Origin: Saccharopolyspora erythraea
GTDB taxonomy: Bacteria; Actinomycetota; Actinomycetes; Mycobacteriales; Pseudonocardiaceae
DNA length: 64,000 bases
Assembly (NCBI RefSeq): GCF_018141105.1
Contig: NZ_CP054839.1
Location: forward strand, 2,232,001 to 2,296,000
Direction of reading: 5' to 3'
The notes below the pieces were generated by a model that had not been told where the DNA came from, searched no databases, and saw only the letters and a list, made by a program, of their open reading frames with translations. Positions 48,627-57,763 of the stretch are shown one piece after another (the first letter of the stretch is position 1; every line of letters begins with the position of its first letter). The translations under genes and the position numbers were made by a program.

Positions 48627-49244
48627 ATGGAAACAGCTCGATCGCGACGGGTGGAGTACTCCGAGACCACCCGCCGGGCACTGGTGGATTCGGCCGTCGA
48701 GCTGTTCACCGAGCACGGCTACGCCGGCACCTCGCTCGACGAGATCGCCAGGGCGGCCCGCGTCACCAAAGGCGCGCTCTACCACCACTTCGGCGGCAAG
48801 CAGGCGCTGTTCGAGGCAGCCTTCGAGGAGGTCGAGCGCCGGGCCACCGAGCGCATCTCATCGATGATCGCCGGCGCCGGGGTCCCCTGGGAGCGGATGC
48901 TGGCCGGGCTGAACGGGTTCCTGGAGGTCTGCCTGGAGCCCTCCTACCAGCGGATCGTCGTGCAGCAGGGCCCGGCGGTCATGGGCTGGGAGTGCTGGCG
49001 GGAGGCAGAGGAGCGCAGCACCTACGGCATGGTTCGCATCGTCGTCGGGCAGCTCATCGAGCAGGGCGAGATCGAGCCGCTGCCGCTGGAGGCGCTGACG
49101 CGGGTGGTCTACGGCGCGATGTCGGCGGGCGCGACGACCATCGCCGGCTCGCCGGAGCCCAAGACCACCAGCCAGGAGGTCGGCCGGTGCATGGAGCGGG
49201 TCATGGAGGGCCTGCGCACCTCCGGCACCGCGGCGGCGGGATAG
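48627..49244 (+). CDS. TetR-family transcriptional repressor
   Basis: A 205-residue regulator starting METARSRR at 48627, 7 bases after the -10 TATGGT (leaderless). The HTH spans about residues 12-58 (TRRALVDSAVELFTEHGYAG, then KGALYHHFGGKQALF). The ligand domain is TetR_C-like, with QQGPAVMGWECWREAE. It should bind the palindromes in its own promoter and control itself and the divergent hypothetical gene. Its stop overlaps the -10 box of the next gene. Confidence 0.92.
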   Translation: METARSRRVEYSETTRRALVDSAVELFTEHGYAGTSLDEIARAARVTKGALYHHFGGKQALFEAAFEEVERRATERISSMIAGAGVPWERMLAGLNGFLEVCLEPSYQRIVVQQGPAVMGWECWREAEERSTYGMVRIVVGQLIEQGEIEPLPLEALTRVVYGAMSAGATTIAGSPEPKTTSQEVGRCMERVMEGLRTSGTAAAG

Positions 49245-49255
49245 CCTCGGGCGAC

Positions 49256-50200
49256 GTGACCGAGGAATTCAAGCTCAGAGTCTTCACCGAGCCCCAGCAG
49301 GGGGCGACCTACGACGATCTGCTGCGGGTGGCGCGGACCGCCGAAGAGGCCGGGTACGACGCGTTCTTCCGCTCCGACCACTACCTCAAGATGGGGTCGG
49401 TGACCGGCGAGCCCGGCCCCACCGACGCGTGGGTGACGCTGGCGGGGCTGGCCCGCGAGACCTCCCGGCTGCGGCTGGGAACGCTGATGACCGCAGGCAC
49501 CTTCCGGCTGCCCGGACCGCTGGCCATCTCGGTCGCCCAGGTCGACCAGATGTCGGGCGGACGCGTCGAGCTGGGCCTGGGCAGCGGTTGGTACGGCGAC
49601 GAGCACACCGCCTACGGCATCCCGTTCCCCTCGCTGAAGGAGCGCTTCGACCGCTACGCCGAGCAGCTGGAGATCATCACCGGGCTGTGGGAGACCCCGC
49701 CGGGGGAGACCTTCGGCTTCGAGGGCGGCCACTACACCCTCGCCGACTCGCCCGCGCTGCCCAAGCCGGTGCAGAGCCCGCGTCCGCCGGTGCTGATCGG
49801 CGGCACGGGCAAGAAGCGGACCCCTGAGCTGGCCGCGCGGTTCGCCGACGAGTTCAACCTGCCCTTCGCCGACCTCGACACCGCCGCCGCGCAGTACGAG
49901 CGCGTGTCGGCGGCCTGCTCCGCGATCGGCCGGGACCCGGCCGAGATCGTGCGGTCCGCGGCGCTGGTGCTGTGCGTGGGCAAGGACGAGGCGGAGATCG
50001 CCCGGCGCGCCGAGGCCATCGGCCGCGAGGTGCCCGAACTGCGCACCAACGGGCTCGCGGGCACGCCGGAGGAGGTCGTCGACAAGATCGGGACGTGGCG
50101 CGAGCGCACCGGCATCACCCGCCTCTACCTCCAGGTCCTCGACCTGTCCGACCTGGACCACCTGGAGCTGGTCGCCTCGGCCGTCGCCCCGCAGCTCTAG
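49256..50200 (+). CDS. LLM-class F420-dependent oxidoreductase
   Basis: A 314-residue luciferase-like TIM barrel. Family motifs are DAFFRSDHY, LGTLMTAGTFRLPGPLA, GRVELGLGSGWYGDEH and PVLIGGTGKKRTPELAARFADE. It should bind F420H2 supplied by NpdG-type enzymes; substrate unknown. GTG 49256 lies 8 bases after TAGCCT (49242-49247), a box that overlaps the TetR stop. Its own stop overlaps the stop of the convergent HTH gene by 3 bases. Confidence 0.88.
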   Translation: MTEEFKLRVFTEPQQGATYDDLLRVARTAEEAGYDAFFRSDHYLKMGSVTGEPGPTDAWVTLAGLARETSRLRLGTLMTAGTFRLPGPLAISVAQVDQMSGGRVELGLGSGWYGDEHTAYGIPFPSLKERFDRYAEQLEIITGLWETPPGETFGFEGGHYTLADSPALPKPVQSPRPPVLIGGTGKKRTPELAARFADEFNLPFADLDTAAAQYERVSAACSAIGRDPAEIVRSAALVLCVGKDEAEIARRAEAIGREVPELRTNGLAGTPEEVVDKIGTWRERTGITRLYLQVLDLSDLDHLELVASAVAPQL

Positions 50201-50676
50201 CGCCGTAGCTGGCCCGCCACGTCGGAGGCCGCGGTGAGCAGGACGAGAGCGGGGATGGTCGCCTGCGCGCGCAGGCGGTAGGAACCGCGCTTGTCCTGCT
50301 CGACCAGTCCGCACGAGGTCAGGCTCTTGAGGTGGTGGTAGAGCTGCCCGGTGGAGCCCAGCCCGGCGGCGGCCTGCAGCGCCGCCGCGTTCTGCGGTCC
50401 CTCGCCGGCCAGCAGCCGCACCACCGCCGCCCGCGCCGGGTGGCCGAGCGCGGCGAGGACGTCGGTGCGGGGGCCGTCGTCGAGCTCCATCACCCGGGCC
50501 GGGTCGACGTGGATCGACCACTCCAGCTCGACCGGCCCGGCGAGCTGGCCCCGGTACTCCACCGAGCTCCCGCTGGGCTCCACCGCGTTCGCCCGCTCGA
50601 CCCCTTCCAGCGCCGCGACACGGCGTTCGAGGTCGAGGACGCGGGCGTGCAGGTCGTCGTCCGATGGCGTGCTCAC
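50197..50676 (-). CDS. ArsR-like winged-helix regulator
   Basis: A 159-residue protein. It has an N-terminal helical stretch (DDDLHARVLDLERRVAALEG, probably a dimerising coiled coil), then a winged HTH: RTDVLAALGHPARAAVVRLLAGE with recognition helix STGQLYHHLKSL. The C-terminus is short and hydrophobic. It follows the serine hydrolase by 14 bp on the same strand, so the two form an operon, and it may control the operator upstream of that gene. Confidence 0.82.
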   Translation of the reverse strand: MSTPSDDDLHARVLDLERRVAALEGVERANAVEPSGSSVEYRGQLAGPVELEWSIHVDPARVMELDDGPRTDVLAALGHPARAAVVRLLAGEGPQNAAALQAAAGLGSTGQLYHHLKSLTSCGLVEQDKRGSYRLRAQATIPALVLLTAASDVAGQLRR

Positions 50677-50690
50677 GCCTCGAGCTTGCC

Positions 50691-51824
50691 TCAGCCGCGC
50701 AGGGTCCGTGCGAGGCGGTCCCGCCAAGCCGGATCGGTCAGCGCCAGCAGCAGCACCACGCCCGGGTCGCCCTTGGCGATCTGCTCCACGCTGATGTCGC
50801 CCTGCGCGAGCAGTGCCCCGGCTCCGACGGTGCCGTCGGCGCGCCGCACCGACAGGCCGCAGGTCAGGCCGCCGGGGAGGCTGCCGCCCTTCATGCCGAT
50901 GCCGGCCAGTCCCGGGGGCAGGTGGTCCTTCAGCGGCAGTTCGAGGATCCGCTGCGCGATGTCCGCGGCGCGCCGGTTCGGGAACGTGCCGGTCGCGATC
51001 GAGCGGTGGATGCCGGACAGCGACGACGCCGCGCCGCCGGCGGTCGCCGCCGCCCAGGCTTTCTGGACGTCCTCCGGGGGCAGCGGGTTGTGGAGGAGCC
51101 GGTCCTTCACCATCTGTCGGAACGCCGCATCGGAGCTGAAGCGGCGTTCGAGCCGGTAGCCGATGCGCCGCCGCGCCGGCACCGGCGCGCCCTGCGGCGG
51201 AGCGTGCTCGGGCAGCACGAGGAACAGGTACTCCGCGCAAAGCGAGCGCAGGTCCGGGTCGGGCCAGCCGCCGTCGCGGGCCGCCCGGCGCAGCGCGCCC
51301 TCCCCGAGGCGGACGCGCAGGAAGTCCGGTGCCGCGCTGTCGCTGAACTTGATCATGCAGATCATCATCTGCTCGAGCGTGACCAGCCGGTTCGGGTCGG
51401 CCGCGTAGAGCCCGGTGGGGTCGGTGGGGATGCCCAGCTCGCCCAGCGACGCGATGTGGCCGCCGCCGTCGGTCGGCACGTAGAACCGTTCCCAGTCGCC
51501 GACCCGGATCTGCTCGTTCGGGTCGAGCCGCCCCTCCGCGACCGCCGTGGCGTAGGCGGCCAGGTGGATGACCTTGACCGACGAGGCCAGCAGTTGCGCC
51601 TGCCGCGGCCGGTGCGCCAGCTGGGCGCCGAGTCCGTCGTCGAGGACGATCGCGAACGCGTCGCGGTGGGTGGAGATCCAGCTCAGCCAGCCGTCGGGGG
51701 TGGAGAGATCCGGTGGTGCGGCCGACTGGCCGAGGGCGTGCGGTGCGAGCGCGAGTGCGGGGACGGCAGCCGTCGCGGCGGTGAGCACGCTGCGGCGGGA
51801 CAGGGTGCGCCGGGGTGCGGGCAT
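50691..51824 (-). CDS. Tat-exported serine hydrolase (class A beta-lactamase-like)
   Basis: A 377-residue protein. The twin-arginine signal SRRSVL (residues 9-14) is followed by a hydrophobic stretch ending near residue 33. The penicillin-binding-like active site is S81-x-x-K84 (SSVK), with a SDS motif (KFSDSAAPD) where class A enzymes have SDN and KGG (GMKGGSLPGG) for KTG. It may be a beta-lactamase relative, a D-Ala peptidase or an esterase. RBS GAGGAG lies upstream; an inverted repeat covers its promoter. Confidence 0.82.
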   Translation of the reverse strand: MPAPRRTLSRRSVLTAATAAVPALALAPHALGQSAAPPDLSTPDGWLSWISTHRDAFAIVLDDGLGAQLAHRPRQAQLLASSVKVIHLAAYATAVAEGRLDPNEQIRVGDWERFYVPTDGGGHIASLGELGIPTDPTGLYAADPNRLVTLEQMMICMIKFSDSAAPDFLRVRLGEGALRRAARDGGWPDPDLRSLCAEYLFLVLPEHAPPQGAPVPARRRIGYRLERRFSSDAAFRQMVKDRLLHNPLPPEDVQKAWAAATAGGAASSLSGIHRSIATGTFPNRRAADIAQRILELPLKDHLPPGLAGIGMKGGSLPGGLTCGLSVRRADGTVGAGALLAQGDISVEQIAKGDPGVVLLLALTDPAWRDRLARTLRG

Positions 51825-51830
51825 GTTCCA

Positions 51831-51868
51831 CTCCTCTGGTAGTCCGTAATTCCGGAATACTAGAGGAG
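51831..51868 (-). promoter_or_regulatory. Nested palindrome in the serine-hydrolase promoter
   Basis: Outer arms CTCCTCTGGTA (51831-51841) and TACTAGAGGAG (51858-51868) pair with one mismatch, around an inner palindrome ATTCCGGAAT. On the minus strand TAGTAT forms a likely -10 inside it, and the arm nearest the gene contains the RBS GAGGAG. It could be an operator, or an RNA hairpin that masks the RBS. Confidence 0.5.
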
Positions 51869-51891
51869 CGGAGTTCGGTTGTGCCAGCGGG

Positions 51892-52638
51892 TCAGCGCAG
51901 CGAGGGGTCCAGCGCCAGGGTCGCGCCCGCCACCGCGGGCTGATCGCGCTCGATGTTGCGCTCCGAGACCGGCAGCACGCCGTCGACGGCGTCGAGCACG
52001 GCCCGCGTGAGCAGCGGCAGCACCTCGGCGACGGTGACCTCCCTGCCGAGCTCGAGCGACAGCGACGTGGTCCCGGCGTCCCGGATGCCGCACGGGATGA
52101 TCCGGTCCCAGTGCGTCATGTCGGGATTGCAGTTCAGCTCCAGGCCGTGCATCGTGATGCCCTTCTGCACCCGGATGCCGATCGCGGCGATCTTGCGCTC
52201 CGGGCGGCCGTCGCCCGCGGGCAGCCACACACCGCTGCGCCCCTCGACCCGGCCGGTGTGGACGCCGAACTGCTCGCAGACCCGGATCAGCGCCTCTTCC
52301 AGGCGCCGGACGTAGTCCACGACGTCGATCGGGTCGCACAGCTGCAGGATCGGGTAGCCGACGATCTGGCCCGGCCCGTGCCAGGTGATCTTGCCGCCGC
52401 GGTCGACGTCGATGACCGGAGTCCCGTCCTGCGGCCGGTCCTCCGGCGCGGTGCGCTTGCCCGCCGTGTACACCGACGGGTGCTCCAGCATCAGCACGGT
52501 GTCCGGGTTCGCGCCCTCGGCGCGGCCGTTGGCCAGCTCGCGCTGGAGGTCCCACGCGGACAGGTAGTCGATGGTTCCCAACTCGCGCACCTCGACGGGG
52601 TCTGACGAGGCGCGACACGAAATCTCGGCACGAGTCAC
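51892..52638 (-). CDS. lipB: Octanoyl-[acyl-carrier-protein]:protein octanoyltransferase
   Basis: A 248-residue enzyme with [15 protein letters not shown], the substrate loop [16 protein letters not shown], the catalytic lysine in [11 protein letters not shown] and the catalytic cysteine in RIIPCGI. It transfers octanoate from ACP to E2 lysines for LipA to sulfurate. In relatives lipA follows directly; here 7.8 kb of other genes lie between the two. Confidence 0.95.
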   Translation of the reverse strand: MTRAEISCRASSDPVEVRELGTIDYLSAWDLQRELANGRAEGANPDTVLMLEHPSVYTAGKRTAPEDRPQDGTPVIDVDRGGKITWHGPGQIVGYPILQLCDPIDVVDYVRRLEEALIRVCEQFGVHTGRVEGRSGVWLPAGDGRPERKIAAIGIRVQKGITMHGLELNCNPDMTHWDRIIPCGIRDAGTTSLSLELGREVTVAEVLPLLTRAVLDAVDGVLPVSERNIERDQPAVAGATLALDPSLR

Positions 52639-52647
52639 CGGGCCAGG

Positions 52648-53550
52648 CTACGCCCGGCTACCAGCCGAGGGCACAGCCGCCGCCAGGGCGGCCCGGACCG
52701 TGGGGTGCTGGAACCTGAAGCCGTGCCCCTCCAGCACCGCGGGCACCGCCCGTTGCCCGCCGAGCACGTCTTCGGCCAGCTCACCGACGGCCGCCCGCAG
52801 CACGAACCCCGGCACCACCCACGGCGCCGGACGCCCGACCGCCTCGCCCAGCGCCCGCGCGAACTCGGCGTTGCGCACCGGGGTGGGCCCGGTCAGGTTC
52901 ACCGGACCGGAGATCTCCGGGTGTTCGAGGACGAAGCGCAGCGCCGCGACCTCGTCGTCCAGCGAGATCCACGGCAGGTACTGCTCACCGTCGCCGAAGC
53001 GTCCCCCGAGCAGGAACGAGAACAGCGGCCGGAGCCTGCCGAGCAGCCCGCCCGCGGGGGAGAGCACCGGACCGGTGCGGGCCAGCACGACCCGCGCGCC
53101 CGCGTCGGAGGCGGGTGCGGTCGCGGCCTCCCACTGGCGGACCAGGTCGGCGAGGAATCCGTCACCGGGCGGCGCGGACTCGGTCACCGGGCGCTGCCCG
53201 GTGTCGCCGTAGAAACCCACCGCCGAGGCGTTGACCATCGTCGCGACCCCGTGCTGGGCGACCGCCTCGGCCAGCACGGAGGTCGGGCGGAGCCGGGAGT
53301 CCAGCAGCACGCGCTTGCGCTCCGGGGTCCACCGGCGGTCCCCGATGCCCGCGCCGCAGAGGTTGACCACCGCGTCGGCGCCCTCCAGGGCGTCCTCGTC
53401 GAGCCGGCCCGCCGGCGGGTCCCACCCGCGTTCGTCGGGTGCCTCCGGCCTGCGGCGCACCAGCCGCACCACCTCGTGCCTAGCCTGCCGGAGAGCGGGG
53501 ACCAGGCTGGTGCCGATCAACCCGGACGAGCCGGCGATAACCACGCGCAT
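52648..53550 (-). CDS. TIGR01777/YfcH-like NAD-dependent epimerase (SDR)
   Basis: A 300-residue extended SDR starting MRVVIAGSSGLIGTSL, with the Rossmann loop GSSGLIG, the family motif NLCGAGIGDRRW, and VLARTGPVLSPAGG. The C-terminal DUF1731-like region (GHGFRFQHPTVRAAL) is characteristic. It matches Rv2216 in order, between dlaT and lipB. Function unknown. It is 9 bp upstream of lipB, so co-transcribed. Confidence 0.9.
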   Translation of the reverse strand: MRVVIAGSSGLIGTSLVPALRQARHEVVRLVRRRPEAPDERGWDPPAGRLDEDALEGADAVVNLCGAGIGDRRWTPERKRVLLDSRLRPTSVLAEAVAQHGVATMVNASAVGFYGDTGQRPVTESAPPGDGFLADLVRQWEAATAPASDAGARVVLARTGPVLSPAGGLLGRLRPLFSFLLGGRFGDGEQYLPWISLDDEVAALRFVLEHPEISGPVNLTGPTPVRNAEFARALGEAVGRPAPWVVPGFVLRAAVGELAEDVLGGQRAVPAVLEGHGFRFQHPTVRAALAAAVPSAGSRA

Positions 53551-53615
53551 GCGCTGATCGTCTCGCACCGCCTTCCGCGGCGCGACGCTGGAGCCCACCT
53601 GCCACCGCAAAGGAA

Positions 53616-53650
53616 GCGGGGCCGCCCACCGGATCGGTGGGCGGCCCCGC
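53616..53650 (-). terminator. Terminator after the E2 gene
   Basis: A perfect 16-bp stem (GCGGGGCCGCCCACCG at 53616-53631, complementary arm 53635-53650) with a 3-base loop, just downstream of sucB on the minus strand. Confidence 0.85.
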
Positions 53651-53664
53651 TGCCGTCGGCCGTG

Positions 53665-55482
53665 TCAGAGGCCCAGGTCGGCCTCGAAGGCGCCGTCCTC
53701 GAGCCGCTGCTTGAGGGTGGCCAGGAACCGGGCCGCGTCCGCGCCGTCGACCAGGCGGTGGTCGTAGGACAGCGCTAGGTACACCATCGAGCGGATCGCG
53801 ATCGTGTCGCCGCCGTTCTCGTCGGTGACCACGACCGGCCGCTTCACCACGGTGCCGGTGCCCAGCATGCCCACCTGCGGCGGGTTCAGGATCGGCGTGT
53901 CGAACAGCGCACCCCGGCTGCCGGTGTTGGTCAGCGTGAACGTGCCGCCGCTGAGCTCGTCCGGCTTGATCTTGTTGTTGCGGGTGCGCGCCGCCAGGTC
54001 GGCGATCTTGCGGGCCAGCCCGCCGAGGTTGAGGTCACCCGCGTCGTGGATCACCGGCGAGACCAGGCCGCGCTCGGTGTCGACCGCGATCGCCAGGTGC
54101 TCGGCGGCGTGGTAGGTGACCTCCTTGTTCTCCTCGTCCACCGAAGCGTTGAGCTTCGGGTGCAGCTTCAGCGCCTCGGCCGCGGCCTTGGCGAAGAAGG
54201 GCAGGAAGGAGAGCTTGACGCCTTCGGCCGCCTCGAAGTTCTGCTTGGCGCGCTCCCGCAGGCGGGCGATCTTGCTGACGTCGACCTCGACCACGGTGGT
54301 GAGCTGCGCGGCGGTCTGCAGCGACTCGACCATCCGGCGGGCCAGCAGCTGGCGCAGCCGCGTCATCTTCTGCGTGGTGCCGCGCAGCGCCTTCGCCTCT
54401 TCCGAGGGCTCCACGGCCTGGCCCGCGGCGCTGGGCCGGGACGGAGCCGACGGGGCCGCCGCGGGCGCCTCCTGCTCGGCCTTGGAGGCGTCGACGGCCG
54501 CCTGCACGTCCTGCTTGCGGATCCGGCCGCCGACACCGCTGCCCTTGATCTTGGACAGGTCGATGCCGTGCTCGTTGGCCAGCTTGCGCACCAGCGGCGT
54601 CACGTACGGCGTGGCGCCCGAGGGGGCCTCGGCCGGAGCCGACGTCTGGGCGGGCTGTGCCGGTGCGGCCTGCTGGGGCTGCTCCTGCACGGGCTGCGGC
54701 GCGGCCGGGGCCGGTGCCTGCTGCTGGGCGGGCGCCTCCTGCTCGGCCGGGGCCGACGGCTGCGGCGCGGCCTGCTGCGGGGCGGTCTGCTCCTCCGGCG
54801 GCGCGGACGGGGCGGAGGCCGCCGGAGCGGCGCCCTGCTCACCGACCACGGCCAGCTTGGCGCCGACCTCGACGGTGTCGTCCTCACCGGCGGAGATCTC
54901 CAGCAGGGTCCCGGCCACCGGGGACGGGATCTCGGTGTCGACCTTGTCGGTGGAGACCTCCAGGAGGGGTTCGTCGACCTCGACGGTGTCGCCGACCTGC
55001 TTGAGCCACCTGGTGATCGTTCCCTCGGTGACGCTCTCGCCCAGCGCGGGCATCGGCACCTCGGTGCCCTGGGCCGAACCGGACTGCGCCGGGGCCTCCT
55101 GCTGGGCCGGGGCGGACTGCTGCTGCTCGGGCTCCGGCTGCGCGGCCTCGGCCTGCTGCGGCTCGGCCTGCTGCGGCTCGGGCTGCTGCGGCTCGGCCTG
55201 CTGGGGCTGCTCCGCGGGGGCGGGCTCGCCACCGCCGGACTCGCCCGACTCACCGATCACGGCGAGCTCGCCGCCGATCTCGATGGTGTCGTCCTCCTGG
55301 GCGACGATGCGCTGCAGCACGCCGGCGGCCGGGGACGGGATCTCGGTGTCGACCTTGTCGGTGGAGACCTCCAGCAGGGGTTCGTCGACCTCGACGGTGT
55401 CGCCCTCCTGCTTGAGCCACCTGGTGATCGTTCCCTCGGTGACGCTCTCGCCGAGTGCCGGCATCTGGACGGAGAAGGCCAT
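53665..55482 (-). CDS. sucB: Dihydrolipoamide acyltransferase (E2) with two lipoyl domains
   Basis: A 605-residue E2. Two lipoyl domains (about residues 2-76 and 142-217) each carry the lipoylated lysine in STDKVDTE. They are joined by Pro/Ala/Gln-rich linkers. A peripheral subunit-binding domain (about 298-335, [19 protein letters not shown] region) and the acyltransferase core with the HxxxD motif [15 protein letters not shown] follow. Homologues are annotated as 2-oxoglutarate E2, but mycobacterial DlaT serves pyruvate dehydrogenase and peroxide defence, so the substrate is open. Downstream of lpdA. Confidence 0.93.
   Translation of the reverse strand: MAFSVQMPALGESVTEGTITRWLKQEGDTVEVDEPLLEVSTDKVDTEIPSPAAGVLQRIVAQEDDTIEIGGELAVIGESGESGGGEPAPAEQPQQAEPQQPEPQQAEPQQAEAAQPEPEQQQSAPAQQEAPAQSGSAQGTEVPMPALGESVTEGTITRWLKQVGDTVEVDEPLLEVSTDKVDTEIPSPVAGTLLEISAGEDDTVEVGAKLAVVGEQGAAPAASAPSAPPEEQTAPQQAAPQPSAPAEQEAPAQQQAPAPAAPQPVQEQPQQAAPAQPAQTSAPAEAPSGATPYVTPLVRKLANEHGIDLSKIKGSGVGGRIRKQDVQAAVDASKAEQEAPAAAPSAPSRPSAAGQAVEPSEEAKALRGTTQKMTRLRQLLARRMVESLQTAAQLTTVVEVDVSKIARLRERAKQNFEAAEGVKLSFLPFFAKAAAEALKLHPKLNASVDEENKEVTYHAAEHLAIAVDTERGLVSPVIHDAGDLNLGGLARKIADLAARTRNNKIKPDELSGGTFTLTNTGSRGALFDTPILNPPQVGMLGTGTVVKRPVVVTDENGGDTIAIRSMVYLALSYDHRLVDGADAARFLATLKQRLEDGAFEADLGL
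54920..55452 (-). repeat. Near-identical 122-bp repeat encoding the two lipoyl domains
   Basis: Bases 54920-55041 and 55331-55452 are about 97% identical (three differences by eye), with an offset of 411 bp. Both encode the lipoyl-lysine region. Such nucleotide identity points to recent duplication or gene conversion within the gene. Confidence 0.85.
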
Positions 55483-55552
55483 CTGTTCGCTGTCTCCTCG
55501 TAGTGTGGCGGGGTGCTTGGCTGACTCGTCTGGTCGGCCGGGATTTCAGACG

Positions 55553-56923
55553 TCAGCCGTGCACGTGCAGCGGCTTGCCGGCCAGGGCGAGGTGGGCCTC
55601 GCCGAGCGCTTCGGTCTGAGTCGGGTGGGCGTGCACCAGCGGTGCGACGTCCTCGGGCAGGGCCTCCCAGTTGTAGATGAGCTGGGCCTCGCCGATGAGC
55701 TCACCGACGCGGTCGCCGACCATGTGCAGTCCCACCACCGGGCCGTCGGTGACCCGGACCAGCTTCACCGCACCGGAGGTCTTGAGGATCTGGCTCTTGC
55801 CGTTGCCTGCCAGGTCGTAGTTGAAGGTCTCGACCGATCCGTACTGCTCCTTGGCCGCGGCCTCGGTCAGGCCGACCGAGGCGACCTCGGGGTGGCTGTA
55901 GGTGACCCGGGGGATGCCCGACTCGTCGATCGCCTGCGGGTCGAGCCCCGCGATCTCCTCGGCCACGAAGATGCCCTGCTGGAAGCCGCGGTGCGCCAGC
56001 TGCAGGCCGGGCACGATGTCGCCGACCGCGTAGACGCCGTCGACGCTGGTGCGCAGGCGCTCGTCGGTGCGCACGAAGCCGCGCTCCATGGTCACCCCGG
56101 CCTCCTCGAAGCCCAGCGCGGCGGTGTTGGGGCCGCGGCCGACGGCCACCAGCAGCAGGTCGGCGTCGTACTGGTCGCCGTTCTCCAGGCTGACCGAGAC
56201 CCCCTCGGCGCTCTGCTGGGCGCCGGTGAACTTGACGCCGGTCTTGAACTTGATGCCGCGCTTGCGGAACTCGCGCTCCAGGCGCTTGGAGATGAACTCG
56301 TCCTCGTTGGGCACCAGGTGCGGCAGGGCCTCGACGATGGTGACCTCGGCGCCGAAGGAGCGCCAGACGCTGGCGAACTCCACGCCGATCACGCCGCCGC
56401 CGAGGACCACGACCTTGTCCGGGACGAAGTCCAGGTTCAGTGCCTGCTCGCTGGCGATGACCCGGCCGCCCAGCTCCAGCCCCGGCAGCGACTTGGAGTA
56501 CGAGCCGGTGGCGAGCACGACGTTGCGGCCGGTGTAGCGGGTGCCGTCGACCTCGACGGTCTTGGCGTCGACCAGGGTGCCCGCACCCTCGACGACGGTG
56601 ATCTTGTGCGCCTTGAACAGGCCCTGGACGCCCTTGTAGAGCTTGCTGACGACACCGTCCTTGTAGGAGTTGACGCCCGCGATGTCGATGCCCTCCAGCG
56701 AGGTCTTCACACCGAACTGGTCACCGTCGCGGGCGGAGTCGGCGACCTCCGCCGCGTGCAGCAGCGCCTTGGTGGGGATGCACCCGCGGTGCAGGCAGGT
56801 CCCACCGAGCTTGTCCTTTTCGATAAGGACGACGGACAGGCCGAGCTCGGCCGCGCGGAAAGCGCAGGCGTAGCCGCCCGAACCGCCGCCGAGAATGACC
56901 AGATCGGCGGACGTGTCGGTCAC
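55553..56923 (-). CDS. lpdA: Dihydrolipoyl dehydrogenase
   Basis: A 456-residue E3. The GTG at 56923 is preferred because GAGGAG sits 8-10 bases upstream and the FAD-binding GGGSGGYACAFRA follows directly. The redox disulfide is GGTCLHRGC, the NAD loop VLGGGVIGVEFAS, and the catalytic His/Glu pair HAHPTQTEA at the C-terminal end. It reoxidises dihydrolipoyl groups on the neighbouring E2. Some 70 bp separate it from sucB. Confidence 0.95.
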   Translation of the reverse strand: MTDTSADLVILGGGSGGYACAFRAAELGLSVVLIEKDKLGGTCLHRGCIPTKALLHAAEVADSARDGDQFGVKTSLEGIDIAGVNSYKDGVVSKLYKGVQGLFKAHKITVVEGAGTLVDAKTVEVDGTRYTGRNVVLATGSYSKSLPGLELGGRVIASEQALNLDFVPDKVVVLGGGVIGVEFASVWRSFGAEVTIVEALPHLVPNEDEFISKRLEREFRKRGIKFKTGVKFTGAQQSAEGVSVSLENGDQYDADLLLVAVGRGPNTAALGFEEAGVTMERGFVRTDERLRTSVDGVYAVGDIVPGLQLAHRGFQQGIFVAEEIAGLDPQAIDESGIPRVTYSHPEVASVGLTEAAAKEQYGSVETFNYDLAGNGKSQILKTSGAVKLVRVTDGPVVGLHMVGDRVGELIGEAQLIYNWEALPEDVAPLVHAHPTQTEALGEAHLALAGKPLHVHG

Positions 56924-57198
56924 TTCGCACTCCTCGACAGGCATCGTTGACTCGCGTAGGCGCCCGGCACGCACAGGTCAGGCGCTCCGGGGCCATCTTG
57001 TCACCACACGGTGTATCGACGCGACGTGGGCTCGCCCTATTCCGGGCCCTTCGACCGAGATCACACGCACGGAATCGACACCGGCCGCACACGGCCGGTG
57101 GCATCATCGATGGGGAGAACATCTCGTCGCGGTCCTCCCCGCCGGGGGAACCGGTGGTGCGGCCGGCCGGGGCGGGACCCGAGTGGAAGGTGGGTCGC

Positions 57199-57543
57199 GT
57201 GGGCCTGTTCGACCGGCTTCGCCGCAGACGGCGCCCGGCGCGCTCGGCAAGCTCCCAGGACGCCGAGCACCTGCGGGAGTGGGCGGCGCGGCGGCGCGGG
57301 GTGGAGGCATACATCGAGCCGCGCACCGCGGTGACCGAGACGACGCTGGTGCTCATCGCCCACGACGGGGAGTGGACCCGCCGCCGGGTCGGCAGCCCGG
57401 ACGCCGCGCACCGCTTCGCCCGCAAGATGTCGATGCCGTGCTACGAGGTGTCCAAGGTGGGCTACCCGCAGCGCATGCGCGACTACCAGGCCAGGCAGCG
57501 GATCGTGCGCGACCGCGAGCGGCGCAGGGCGCTGGAGGACTGA
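57199..57543 (+). CDS. Small basic hypothetical protein
   Basis: A 114-residue protein. The GTG at 57199 (MGLFDRLRRRRRPARS) follows GGAAGGTGGG. The N-terminus is Arg-rich, then a compact domain with AEHLREWAARRRGVEAYIEP and the strand WTRRRVGSPDAAHRFARKM, and an Arg-rich C-terminus. Similar short proteins beside lpdA are common in actinobacteria, often called oxidoreductase without evidence. Function unknown. Confidence 0.65.
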   Translation: MGLFDRLRRRRRPARSASSQDAEHLREWAARRRGVEAYIEPRTAVTETTLVLIAHDGEWTRRRVGSPDAAHRFARKMSMPCYEVSKVGYPQRMRDYQARQRIVRDRERRRALED

Positions 57544-57564
57544 GGACGCCGGGGTCTCAGCGCT

Positions 57565-57758
57565 TGTCTTTGAACTCACCTTGCGTGGCGGTTCCGGTGG
57601 CGGAACCTCAGGCGTCCTCTGGCTCCGGGATCTTTTTCTCACGTATCAGCCATACGCAGCGAAAAGGCTGTCCTCGCCAGAGAACGCCTGAGAACCCGCG
57701 GCCGTGCTGGCTGCGAAGGCGGGCCAAGCGGCTGACGCCGCTTCAATGATCAAAGACA
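57565..57758. repeat. 194-bp nested inverted-repeat element (MITE-like)
   Basis: Outer ends TGTCTTTGA (57565-57573) and TCAAAGACA (57750-57758) are perfect inverted repeats. Inside them CTCAGGCGTCCTCTGGC (57607-57623) pairs with 57676-57692, 16 of 17 bases. At the centre CGTAT (57642-57646) pairs with ATACG (57652-57656), with TTTTC/GAAAA outside that. Three nested arms around one centre, with no coding capacity, in a convergent gap, suggest a miniature transposable element or a large RNA hairpin also acting as terminator. Confidence 0.6.
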
Positions 57759-57763
57759 GACAT

